Shown in pieces: positions 36,801 through 50,000 of a stretch of DNA of 64,000 nucleotides. A model generated the notes under the pieces. It saw only the letters and a program-made list of their open reading frames with translations. It was not told the DNA's origin and did not search any database. Where the stretch lies: assembly GCF_037042905.1 (NCBI RefSeq), contig NC_087254.1:14493103-14557102 (forward strand), read 5' to 3'. This DNA is from Lytechinus pictus (taxonomy: Eukaryota; Echinodermata; Echinoidea; Temnopleuroida; Toxopneustidae). The position numbers and the translations under genes are program-made. Within the stretch, counting starts at the first letter, position 1. Each line of letters opens with the position of its first letter.

Positions 36801-39800
36801 CTGTGTGTCTGGAGGTCTCTGGTGTCTTTCACTGACAGCAGATGATGGTTTGGTGGAAACAGATGGTGAAGCTCTCCTCTGCAGAGGAGATGCTTTCCTT
36901 GAAGAGCTACAGAAAAGAGATATTAAAACTGTAAATGTCAAATTTCTATATATACATCTCTAAACAGATCACCAACAATGATCACCAGCAAATCATGTTG
37001 GTGATTTGTTAAGTGTGTGGTACACTAGATCAACATGGTTATCACAGTAGGCCTATCCTCTAGAGACATGCTATTCCATCTGGGTTGAAGTTGGTCGGCC
37101 CCCAGTTTACCTTTCAGAAAAACAATGATCCAAAGCATAGTTCTAAGCTTTGTAAGAAATATCTAAAAAAGAAAGAACATGAGAGTAAACAAAAGATTAT
37201 GGCATGGCCTTCACAGTCACCCGATCTGAATCCTATCGAGATGGTTTGGGATGAACTTGACAGAATCATGAAAGGCAAAGCAGCCAACTTCTGCTGAGCA
37301 TCTTTGGGAACTCCTCCAAGAGGCCTGGAAGAACATCTCACCAGACTTCCTCAAGAAACTACTTAACCGAATGCCACGTGTTTGCCATGCCATCCTAAAA
37401 GCCAGAGGTGACTTCTTTGAGGAATCAAAGATTTATTAAGGAAGGTGTATCTTTGGAACTTGTAAAGAAAGTCAGATATTGCAGATACAGAAATAGCATT
37501 TTTTGTTCACAAGGTACTGTGCTTTGTACTAGGGATGCCACCTCAAAACTTAAAGTGTTGTCAATCTAGTTTTAAATAGTTTAACTGGAATAAGCTCTGA
37601 AACACGAGTAAAATGACACCAAGATCATGAAAATTGGACCAGGGGTTGCCGAGATACAGCCAATTCAAATTTTGAAAAAAAGGCAGATTTCCAGCCAAAA
37701 AGTGGCCAAAATGGCAAAAATGTGTTTTTTGCCATTTTTATAGCTACCTATTTTAAAACTTGATGAGGTATAGAGGTTGCTTTTTCTTGGGGCACCTAAC
37801 ATGTTAACCACCAACAAGTACCTGAAAAGTTGGGTCCGAAGCACTTTTTCGTTTTCATATTAAGAGTTCAAAATATGGGAAAAACACAAATTTTCACCTA
37901 TGGCACCAGAGGAAATTGGCAAAAAATTCCAGCTAATTAATATGCGAAAATGGCTTAATTTGAAAGTGGAAGGGCAATTAATCACAAAATTTCACAGAGA
38001 TGTAGTGTTTGTAATTTTGATTCATATATGTTGTTCTTGTGAGCATATATACAATAATATGCAAATGAGGTAGTAATTAAATATTCATTTGTACATAACG
38101 AATGGGAAAATTGCCTAATTAATATGCGAAAATGATATAACTTGAACAGGGACAGGCAAATAATCACCAAATTTCACAGAGGTGCAGAGTTCTCAAGTTT
38201 ACTTCATATCTGTTGTTCTTGGGACCATAAATATAATAATATGCAAAATTAGGTAATAAATGAATATTCATTTGTACATAACCAATGGGAAAATTGCCTA
38301 ATTAAAGTTATAACTGAAATGGCAAAAGCCAATGTTTAATACAAAATATTTATTAAGAGGTCCTTAAGACTAGGAAATTTAATATTAATCTCATATTGAT
38401 GTAACTTCCAATCCATACTAAAAACTTTTTTATATCACTCATTATTGTATATTCATTAAAAAAATTCAATAACATTTCACACTACTAGGGTGTAAATTCA
38501 ATAAATGGATTGGCAGATTAACGTAAGTGTGCACACGCAGTAGAAAAATCATTGAGCTGGGGTACGTGGTATTATTTATAACATACAGTGCAATGTACTT
38601 CACACAAACCCCGGCCTCGCCCTTGCTGTTAGCCTTGGAAGTTGGAACGTTAACTACTTTTCCTCAAATAAAAATAAATTAGATAAATTAACTCAAGAAA
38701 ACACAACAATACTTCTTGTTGTCACGAGCAGCATTACCGGCGAGTTCCAAGATTTCGGCAGTCAGGTACTGGGCGTTGTGGCGTGCGCCTGTAATCCAAG
38801 CTATGTGGGGAAGTTACAAATTGATGCAGAGGTTCGAGCCCTGGTCACGTCTTTCGGATGGTGACGTTAAAGGTCGGTCCCAGACGTAAATAATCATTTC
38901 TGATTGATACACGTCTGACAAAACTCAAATACACACACAGCTCAACACTCGTAATTGTCGTATACAAAATAAAACGTTCAGCATACTTTGCCAAATACCA
39001 ATGAATACAGTCACAAACTCAATACAATACATGCACCCCACACATTCACCAGCTCTCTATCACACAACAAAATCATCCGATGACATGGGCAAAATCTCGA
39101 ACAAAGTGAAATTTTCTTATCTAAATGACCGTATCTCGCACTAAAAATGTCACAATCGCATTTCCTTAACATCATAATTAAGAAATAAGGGGTCTAAAAA
39201 AGTGGATTTTTCGGCGATTTTGTGATGTTAATGGATTTTGGAAACATGTCGTCACATAAAATTGACACTTTCGCGAGCCAATGCGGGTCGTCATTTTTTC
39301 CCGGAAGTCATTCACTATAACACACAGGCTCATAGGAGAGAATGTGCCAACTCGGTTAATGAGAAAGTGAAATCGGCATACCTGGTTTTTATTTCCAATA
39401 GCAGAGTTATCAAGTTATCAGATCATCATGAAAATTGCTGGGTATGAAGTGTGAGAAATCAGGATTGTGCAATCACAAGCGTAATTGACGAAAGTTCCTT
39501 TAGACATTCAGAAATCTTGGTACTAATCAACCTACAGTATCAACAATAGACATTGTTCTGGTCTTCCATATTCCAATTGCCTGCCCTGGGGATTTTTTCG
39601 TTGTCAAGGACATAAACTTGGAATGTTCCACTTTGACATGGGGTTTTAAAAAATGAAATTGGGCAATATAATCACGTCGCTAATAGAGTTTCAAAATACC
39701 CTTCACATCCCGACCCCCCCCCCCCCCCCCCACTTAAGATCGAATTCTTTGGTCCTGAAATCTTGATCAATGGGAATCAGCTGATCTTCCGTATTAATGG

Positions 39801-40993
39801 GTTGATTATGCTAGGTTTTCATCGAAGTCGTAGTTGAAATATGCGTCAGCAATGGGTATGAAAATATAAGAACTTGACAGGAGTTTTTCTTCAGGTTAAT
39901 GTATCATTGTTTTTGTTGTTATATGTGTACTTTTTTCACATTGTTGAAATAACTTTCATCATTCCTGCCAGGAATTTGTGAGGATAACCATCAGCAGCGC
40001 GCACTGGCAGGAATTTCTCGGCGCGCGAGTGGCATCCCTATTTGTACTCTTTTTCAGGTCTAATCTTGATTTTAATTATCAATCGTTTTCTCTTTTATTA
40101 TTTTGTATTCACCGAAAAGATATGCTTAACTTTAGGAACATTTTGAATGGTATAATTGAATTATCAAATATAAAATGTAAGAAGAAAAATGAAACATTAA
40201 ACCTTTGACCAGTAAGTTCAAAACATATGAAAATGCTCAATTATTTAACCACTAGGGTATCTTAGTTTGCTTCAAAAGTGATGTTTGTTGTTTACTGATC
40301 AATTAATATTGAAAGATTCTTCACTAAAAACCAATTAAATATTATGAAAACGCACAGACTGACAGAGTCAACCCTAAGAACACAAAATGACAAAAATCCT
40401 CATTTGACTTAAATTGAGTTTGAGAGAGGGGTCTTTGCTTTGGACATGCCCGAGTGCTTTCTGAAATGATTTTTCCTCTACAAAATAAAGTCAGTTTGAA
40501 GCCAGATAATTACCCTTTATTGATGTGAGGATACGGGTTGAAATTCATAAATAAGACGAAGCAGTTGTTTTTGCGGTTCTATTGGGTATGAGGCCAATCT
40601 TTATTTCATCATGTTCAAATCAAACAAAAGAGGGTAGAAGGCCCTTGACTGAGGTCACTTCAGTTGATATTAAGGTGTCCAAAATCAACTATATACATCA
40701 AGAATATCAGGATGAGACATCGATTACCGCTTCATGTAGGCACATGCAGCTACAGCCAGTCTCATCTGCTCACTGCATGTTTGAGCTTTTTCCTGCATGC
40801 AGTGAGTGTATGTCCACTGGAGCATATCGCTCCTCTTTAGCTACATTCCTTTTGTACCTGACTAATTTGCATTATAAAGAAAGGGTTATTTCTCATCCCC
40901 TCACAATCTCCCCTGCTAAAATTCAAGTTTGTCCTCAAACTTGGCATAATTCTAATAATAATATATAACTTAAACAAAACTCATGAGCACTAA

Positions 40994-41029
<36 letters not shown>

Positions 41030-44000
41030 TTCCATATAGTTGCATAATAGGTACCAAAATACATGTACATTATAACTTTGTCCTTGTCTCAAAGTAAACA
41101 TATACTTCTTCAGATATACATCCAAACTTATTCTCCTCCCCAAATCCCAACTTTAAATACATTTCTTTCCTAAACCTGTATGAAAACAACAAAACTATAA
41201 TTAATGTGTGTGTGTTCACAAACACATCTTATCAATCAATATTCCCACTACCACTGTTTTCTTCAATAACATTGATTAAAGTTTTGTTCGCAAACGCTGA
41301 TATCGTCCACAAGATTCCAACCACTTTCTCCAATATTAGTTCCATATCAGGTAGTAAGAGTTGCTATTAATATGACGTAGAGGTTTCATCCCAATGTAAC
41401 TGGCGATTAATACCACTTTGGAGTCTGTCAATCAAAACTCCACTATGTTCGTTCTGTGCTCTGGGCTTTACTCTGGCATTACCATTAATGACGTTAGCTG
41501 TCGCTGCAGACCGAGGTAGACGGAGAGGATTGCGGTGTTTCCCTTTCGTCAGCCTCAGGCTTCTACGTAGACGTGGAGGTGGGGAAAGGGGGTCATCCTC
41601 TTCACTAATTTCTGGTGTAGACGGGGAGGGGGGGTCGTCCTCATCACTGGATTCTGGTTCAGGGGTCCGGACATGTAATTCAGGCTGTTCGTCAGTGGAC
41701 TCGGCTGGTAGATCCCTCACCACTATTTCAATGGCTGAGCTGGAGTCATCAGAAATGCTATCAGTCTGCTCTTGGGGGGTATTGCGTGTTCTCCCCTGTC
41801 TGGTTTTGGGAATGACAGGGTCCGATTGTTCCCTGACTGGGCACACCTTTAGCTCCCTTCGGTTGACAGTCCGTGGACCACCACTGCCATCTGCTTTCTC
41901 AATAGCATAGACTGCTCCCTCTCCTGGTCGGGATACAACCTTGTATACTGTTGATTGCCACCCATCAGCAATTTTATGTCTACCTTGAGGATGGCTCCTT
42001 AGGTACACTCTGGTGCCAACAGTCAGTGGTCTCTCTTTGGCAGATTTGTCGTAGTGTGCCTTGCGATAAGCTGCTTCATGATCAAGTCTCTCCCCTGCTT
42101 TTTGGTAAGCCCATTGTAGAACCTTGGTGTGGTTAGCCAGCCAGTCATTCACATTAGAAGTGTCGTGTTGCGACTCTTCACCCAGTAGGAAGTCAACTGG
42201 AAGTTTGGGATCCCTCCCAAACATGATGTAGAAAGGGGCGAAACCAGTTGAGGCATGCTGGGTTGCATTGTAGGCATAGATTACTTCTGGAAGAAATTCT
42301 GACCATCTACGTTTCTTTTCAGGAGGGAGTGTTTTTAGTAAATCATGCAATGTTCTGTTAAACCTCTCGGCTTGACCGTTACCCTCTGGGTGGTAGGGTG
42401 TTGTATGTGATTTGTAGATTCCGTACTGTCGACACAAGGATTGGATAAGCGACGACTCAAAATTACGCCCCTGGTCTGAATGGAGTCGATGCGGCACCCC
42501 AAACTTGCTGAACCATTCTCTTACAAGTACCTTCGCTGTGGTTTCAGCTGTTTGATTCCTAGTTGCGACTGCCAATGAATATTTGGAAAATGCATCAGTC
42601 ATGACAAGAACATTTTCCTTGCCTGTTGAGTCTGGTTCTAGTAGAGTGAAGTCAACAGCCAGCAATTCATTTGGGCGAGAAGCTGTCAATCCCCTCATGG
42701 GTTCTCTGATCCTTGGTGGATTTTTCGCCTTGGTACATCGATCACATTGATTACACCAATCTTTGATGTGCATCGTCATCCTTGGCCAGTAACATCGACT
42801 CCTAACTAGGCTTGTAGTTCTTTTCACAGCTTGATGTCCTGTCTGGTCATGGCAAGCCTTTAGTACATCCTTGATGAGTACTCTGGGTAGAAGTAACTGC
42901 CAAACATTTTCCAAGTCACAGACTCTGTATAAGAGACCACCCTTTTCTCTTATCTTCTCCATCTGCCGCAAGAGAAGTATTACACTTTCGTCTTCTATAG
43001 CCCTCTGTTCTCTGTTTGGCTTTTCTTTCCTCTCCCAGTAGTATCGGAATTTGCTGATAGTTGGATCTCGAAGCTGAAATTCTTCCAACTGTTCCCTTGA
43101 ATAGTTCGGGAATGGGGCAGGCGTAGGAGAAGGTTCCTCATTATCCTGCATTTCTCCCTTGTCTTGGATAAATTGGGAATAGACATGAGTGTGCTGGAGT
43201 TCCTCTGGCAACCGAGTAGCTCCCACTACCATACAACATCCATCAGAAGTATATATCGCCTCTTCTGCAGTGTCGGGTGATGCATGGGGGCGACGAGATA
43301 ATCCATCCGCTACCATGTTTGACGCTCCAGGTTTGTATTGTACATCAAAGTTGAATGCGGAGAGAGCGCCAACCCATCGCTGTTCTACAGCCCCAAGTTT
43401 CGCCGAGTTAAGATGAGCCAGAGGGTTATTGTCTGTGAACACTGTAAATGTACTCCCGATAAGATAATCTCTGAATTTCTCTGAAATTGCCCATTTCATC
43501 CCCAGTAGTTCAAGCTTCATACTGGAGTACCTTTCCATGTTCTTCTCTGCACCCCTGAGCGTTCGACTGGCATAAGCGATTACCAGACGCTTACCACCTT
43601 GCCTCTGGAAAAGAACAGCTCCTAGTCCCTGTAGACTTGCATCAACCTCGAGCTCAAATGGTCTTGTGAAGTCTGCATATCCAAGCACTGGCGGTTGACA
43701 TAGTTTCTCTTTGAGCTCCTCAAATGCCGCCTGGTGTTCTGGTTCCCACGTAAAGGGTGTTGTTTTTCTTTCTTTCCTCTTCTCAACTTGGATGGCAACC
43801 AGACTGTGCAGGGGGCCAGCAATCTGTGAAAATCCTTTCACAAATCGTCGATAGAAGGAGCAGAACCCCAGAAAAGAGCGTAGCTCTTTCAGATTCCTTG
43901 GTGTTGGCCAGCTCCTCACCACCTCGATCTTGTCCGGATCTGTCTGCACGCCCTCTCTTGAAACTTCATGGCCCAAATACCTCACTTCTGGACGGAACAG

Positions 44001-47000
44001 AAAGAACGGATCTTTAGTCCATGCTTGCGAAGTCTGTCAAATACACGGTCTAGTCTTTCAAGCTGTTCTTCAAAGGTAGTCGAATACACTAAAATGTCGT
44101 CCAGATAGCACAAGACAGACGAGAAGAACTGGTCCCCTAGGCAAATTTGCATTAGACGCTGGAACGTTCCTGGCGCATTACACAATCCAAAAGGCATACG
44201 TACATATTCGTATAAGCCAAAGGGTGTTGTAAAGCTTGTCTTGTGTTGGTCCCTCTCATCCATAGCCACTTGGTGATAGCCCGACAAGAGATCAAGTGTC
44301 GAAAACCATTGTGCGCCATGTAACGCATCCATTGATTCGTCAATCCTTGGTATTGGATAGGCATCTTTCCTAGTTTTCTGATTCAATTTGCGGTAGTCCA
44401 CACATAGCCTCAATGAACCATCTTTTTTGCGAACCAATACAATTGGTGATGCATAAGGACTTGTACTTTCCTTGATAACCTTTTTCTCCAGTAGCTTTTG
44501 GATATGCTCTCTAACTTCTTCCAGCTGGGATGGGGGGATACGCCTGTATGGAAGCTTAACAGGCTCCTCATCTACTGTTCTGACTTGGTGGGTTACCGTT
44601 TCCGTATGGCCCAAGTCCTCTTCCGAGGCAGCAAAGACATCACTATTTCGTAACAACAGGGCTTCTGCTTGTTGTCTCTGCTCCTCACTCAGTCCTTTCC
44701 ATAGTAGTCCAGGTGTCTCTAGCAGCTTCATTCTACCTGTATCAGTTTGTTGGTCCCCACTTGCAACCATTCTTTGACACACGACACTATTGTCATCGAT
44801 CATCGATGCAAGTTGAAGAGATCCAATTGGAGTTCTGGGATTTAAAAAGATGTCCTCATCTGTGGTATTGTATAATTGTACAATTATTCTCCCCCTACAC
44901 GAATGAGCCAGAGTCGGACTGAGGATGATTCCCTTCGGAGTTTGCACAATTTGGTCCACAATTACCGCGGTTTGGGTAGGACAAGTGGGTCCTGTCACCT
45001 CTATGGCTTGTATTGATCGAGCTGGGACTCTCACCTTCCCTCTTCCAGCAACACGAACAAGGCCCACAGTACTTTTCTTGTCGATCCATCTCTTGCTTGT
45101 GACAACTGACGCATCAGCTCCAATTACGGCTGCTAAGGTCTCACCTGGCAAACCTTGCAGAACATTCATTCCGAGCAAAATGGGATGTTTTGGTTTATGT
45201 GATGTATTTGTTACTAGAATACCTCTTTTCGGAACTGTAATGCCAGCAATAGTCACATCAGCCTCAAAATATCCAGAGTAAGGAATATCTGTCCCATTTG
45301 CTGCACTAAGAGAAATCCAGTTTAATTTCTTTAGGGTCGACGGCGAAAATGATCGCTGGAAGCAATTGGAAGTGATGGTTGTGACTTGAGACCCACAGTC
45401 TACCACACTAGTGAGTTCCACCCCATTAATAAATATGATGCTTGTGGGGCAAATACCAATGAGCATGTTTCGTTCTCCATTTCCAGAGCCCCTTTCAAAA
45501 CTCTCTGACTCTGAAGAGACACCCAGGGCTTGGCTCTCAGCCCTGGGTGTATTCAGTTTCCCTGTTGCTGTTGCCGACTGTTTGACTGTCCAGCCCTCTG
45601 TGTACGTGGATTGCCCCCAGGATGAGGACTCTCACACTCCCTTGCATAATGACCCATGCGGTGGCATCGATGGCACTCAATCTTATTCTTGTCTAGAGGA
45701 GGTCTCCTGAATCTCCTGGCATTGTCCTGCGTCTCCTCTAACTGACTTAGACGAGAATTGAAAATGCCCTGCTGTACTATCATCTTGTCAAGTAGCTCTG
45801 TTTGGCCTTTGATCGCTGCAGTGAGCCCCTCTACCATCTTTCCCATCTCGGCTGTGGCTTCGGCCTGGTAGGTGGTGCATTTCTTTTTGCGTGGGTTGGT
45901 GCCCTTAAGTTCTTCCTCATCCATCTCCACCGCCCAGTCTCGTGCCTCTAGAAAAGACAATTCTGGCTTTTCTTTAAACAACCGCTTCACTTCCCTCCTG
46001 AGTACTGGGTCACTCAACCCATCTTTAAACTGTTCTTTGATGATATTCTTCGACTCCGGAGCTCCTGGTTTGCGTTGCAATCGAGTCGCCAATGCAAGTA
46101 AGGCATATGCGTACTGTGCCACAGACTCATCTTCATTTTGTACTCGGTTATATATCTGCCGCATTAGTTGACTAGCATTCAGCTTGTCCCCAAAGGCTTC
46201 CAATAAGATGTTCATTATTGAATCAGCATCCTTCTTTTCTCTATCTGGGCGATGTTGCACCTCCTGCCTTGCAGATCCTTCCAGGTGAGCTAGCACGTAG
46301 TCAATAGCACTCTCACCCGTCAGCTTTCGAAGTTTAATTCCTGCCTTAATGTCCTCCACAAAATCTGAGACCAGCATGTTTTCAGTGCCACTAAAGGGCC
46401 TGATTTTCTTTTCCTTGGGCGGGAAATACACTTCCCTACTTTTCAGCTCCAATGACAGCTTTTCCAGCTCCTCCCTCATCTCTTCCATGGTCGTCATCTT
46501 CCTACCCTCTTTTGTCTTTTACTCCTTGATCGTTACACACCTGGCCAAGCCAATAGTTCTCAGTTATCTGAAGAGAAACCGCACCCCATCCGTACTACCA
46601 AATGTGAGGATACGGGTTGAAATTCATAAATCAGACGAAGCAGTTGTTTTTGCGGTTCTATTGGGTATGAGGCCAATCTTTATTTCATCATGTTCAAATC
46701 AAACAAAAGAGGGTAGAAGGCCCTTGACTGAGGTCACTTCAGTTGATATTAAGGTGTCCAAAATCAACTATATACATCAAGAATATCAGGATGAGACATC
46801 GATTACCGCTTCATGTAGGCACATGCAGCTACAGCCAGTCTCATCTGCTCACTGCATGTTTGAGCTTTTTCCTGCATGCAGTGAGTGTATGTCCACTGGA
46901 GCATATCGCTCCTCTTTAGCTACATTCCTTTTGTCCACTGGAGCATATCGCTCCTCTTTAGCTACATTCCTTTTGTACCTGACTAATTTGCATTATAAAG

Positions 47001-50000
47001 AAAGGGTTATTTCTCATCCCCTCACATTGATACTAAATTACTGTGTTTGACTTTGAAGAGCATAGCCAGGCATAGACCAAAAGCTTTAGTCTCTGTATTT
47101 TGGTTGTTCCGCTGAACTGCGTTGGCTCACTCACTAATACATAGACTGAAGAGCTTGGAGGCCCGTACGTACAGACAACGTATTAGCAGTAACGTTAGAT
47201 CTTACATTCGGCGGAAACCCAATTTTCCGATCATTTTTTGTACATAAAATGTCACATTACGAAAGAGAAATCACATCCATATTTACGAAAAAATGTTTAA
47301 AATTCAGAAATATCGTACCTTAGACCGCAGTTACCGCTAATTTCTTTCAAATGATGATCGAAACATCGTCATCTTCGATCCTTTCGTTGGTCAACGTAAG
47401 TTGCCATCTTGGATGACGTCATCATCCTTACAGACGTATTTACCAGTCGCTATATATCGCGATTTGTGCCGCTGCTTTGCGCTTGTAGATGTGCGTGCGT
47501 TCGGAACTTGTCACTCGCATTGATTGGCCAGGAATGGGGATATCGAAAATTTAATCGGAAAGCCTTGATAAAAGCACAACTCGTTGACGGCTGCCATTTT
47601 TTTCTCTCCGCCAGAAAATTTAAAGAATAAGGAATAACCCGGGAAATAACTCATCGGTAACGTATATTTTTCGATTTTTTATAGAACTTACATAGTATCA
47701 ATAGAAAGATTAGAGTCTAACGAAAATAGTGGGCCTTCGTTCAAGATAATATGTCATTTAGAATCTAAAAGAAATTAAAATCTGGACAAAACCCGTCCTC
47801 CGAATTGCTGACCAGATTACACATGCAGGCTCGCACTAACACACTACCGTCGGTGAATGGGGATTATAGTAAAATGTCAGAAATTGTTGAATAAATCCCC
47901 AGAAACGACAGTTATTCCTGTCTAAGCTAGGTACGCCACTGATAATTCAAATCTTCATCCAAATCTGTTGAAACTTACCTCAACATAAAGAAAATGTGTC
48001 ACCCATTACGATGATGCATTGATTAAGACATATGATGAAGAATAACTCAAGTTATGATTTTTTTAAGAAATGATTTCTAAGTATTATCCATTCCGAACGA
48101 ATTGTCGACCATCGAGTATCAATCACCACCGCGCATGCGCATTCGGGGATTGCCAATTCGGGGCGGAGATTTTACATCGCGCATAAACGCTTCTCGCGGC
48201 ATGGTGACGAAGCGTAAGTGCGCATCATTTGTGAATGAGATTGGTCATTTTCGCGGCGCTCATAAATATGCATGTGCGTTCATGATACGCATATATCGGA
48301 GTATTTTGTTGTTTTGCAAGGCACAGTGTGCAAGACGATTGATTTGAGACTTGAAGTTAATTTCACATGTTTTAACTTGATTATCTGAATTACAGTGCAC
48401 AATTACGACATGGAAGACCATTGGGATGGATTTCAAATATAATATGTAAGTGAGTTGATAACATTTGGTTTTGCATCTTTCTTTTTTCAAGTTGTTTTGA
48501 GATCGAGAATTTTTTCTTTCATTTTAATCATCATTTCTTGTTTCTTGTCTGTCCACCGCAATTTTTTGTAGTCCTATGTTAAATGTTCCCCTTCAGTACA
48601 CTGATGCCTGAAAGTATGAATCCGAAAAATGCACCCCCCCCCCGCGTTCATCCTGTCTCTCGATCCCTAACAATAACATTAAAAAGGATAATAACATAAG
48701 CTGATACTAGATAGAGTTTTGACAAGTTATTAAAGTCGTTTTTTTTTTTTTTTTGGAGAGGCGGGGTGGGGGGGGGGGTGATGTAATTCCCATTCCCCCC
48801 CCCCTCATTTTTTGTTTTTATTCGTGACTTGATATCCTTGCCTTTACGTGATTTCCTATGCATGCTCAATCCTTGAAACTTTACATAATTTTAAAATATT
48901 TTTACAGATCCATAGTACACCATACAGAACTTTTTTTAAAGGAGCTAGTCTCAAGTTTGTCTCTCTGTTTTGTTTCCTTTTCTGTGAGTTCCTTTCTTCT
49001 CATTTTGTTCCTCTCCTGTACTAACTTTACAACCATTTACTTTTGTTTTTGCTCCTCTAGCCTCACTTTTTTCCCAATTTCATTGCATTCATTATTTTGT
49101 TTTCTCTTTCATCTACAGGAAATTTTTGTAGCCAGGAGGCTGTATCATTTGATGAAAACATCAGTTTGGATTCGACCTTACCACAGAAATGTTAGGGGCC
49201 CTATGAAGCATTGCATCCGCTCTGCCAAACTGCCTCTCACCCGAGATATTTGTAGAACTACACGATGCACTTTCTGCAGCAAGATCCAGCTAAAGTTGTG
49301 ATGAACTAGCATATAATAGATTTCTTATATTCATAACATTCATCATTCCAGTTCTTAATTGATATTTCAAAAGTTTAATAAATCACTTTACATGCATTTA
49401 ATATATTTCTTATATTCATATCATTCATCATTCCAGTTCTTAATTGATATTTCAAAAGTTTAATAAATCACTTTACATGCATCATATTGAGCTGTACACT
49501 GAATCTTGCCTCATAAGATCATTTGGCTTCAGCTCTACATAATACCCCCCCCCCCCCAGCAATAAAAAATGAAAATCTAATAAAACAATAGAGCTGCAGG
49601 CAGTAGCGTACCTAGGATTTTCCACAGGGGGGGGGGGGGCAAAATCGTCCGCCCAAAAATTTGACAAGCAAAAAAGTCTTCAACCACAAATAAAGGATTT
49701 CGTACTTTCGGTCTTAAACTTCAAAGGAGGGGGCCACCGGTGGCTCATCAGGGGGGGAGGGCAGGGATACGTCCCTTGCATGGGTTGTGACTCGTCGGGG
49801 GGGCAGTCTGCCCCCCCCCCCATAGGTACGCTAGTGGCTGCAGGTCCACCCACCCATCTGTATCAACCATTACCTCCAATGAGAATACCTAATTTTAAAT
49901 TTTATTGAGCAACTTCATTAATACTGTTAAAATATCAAATTTATATTTTTATGTGGAGTTAATTAATGTAACCAATGCCAACAAGGAAAAAAAATAAAAT

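Larger units (their letters stand above)
40524..47026 (-). mobile_element. Ty3/Gypsy LTR retrotransposon, near-complete, recent
   Basis: It has two LTRs, a short leader with primer-binding site, gag, pol in the order protease, RT, RNase H, integrase (the Ty3/Gypsy order), a 3' region with an A tract, and a polypurine tract. TTGA flanks both ends (40520-40523 and 47027-47030), a 4-base target duplication. The LTRs differ by one substitution and one 42-bp tandem duplication, so the insertion is young. There is no env-like gene. Pol carries one frame break. It lies in intron 1 of the LRR gene and is transcribed in the same direction. Family-level name not assigned. Confidence 0.95.
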
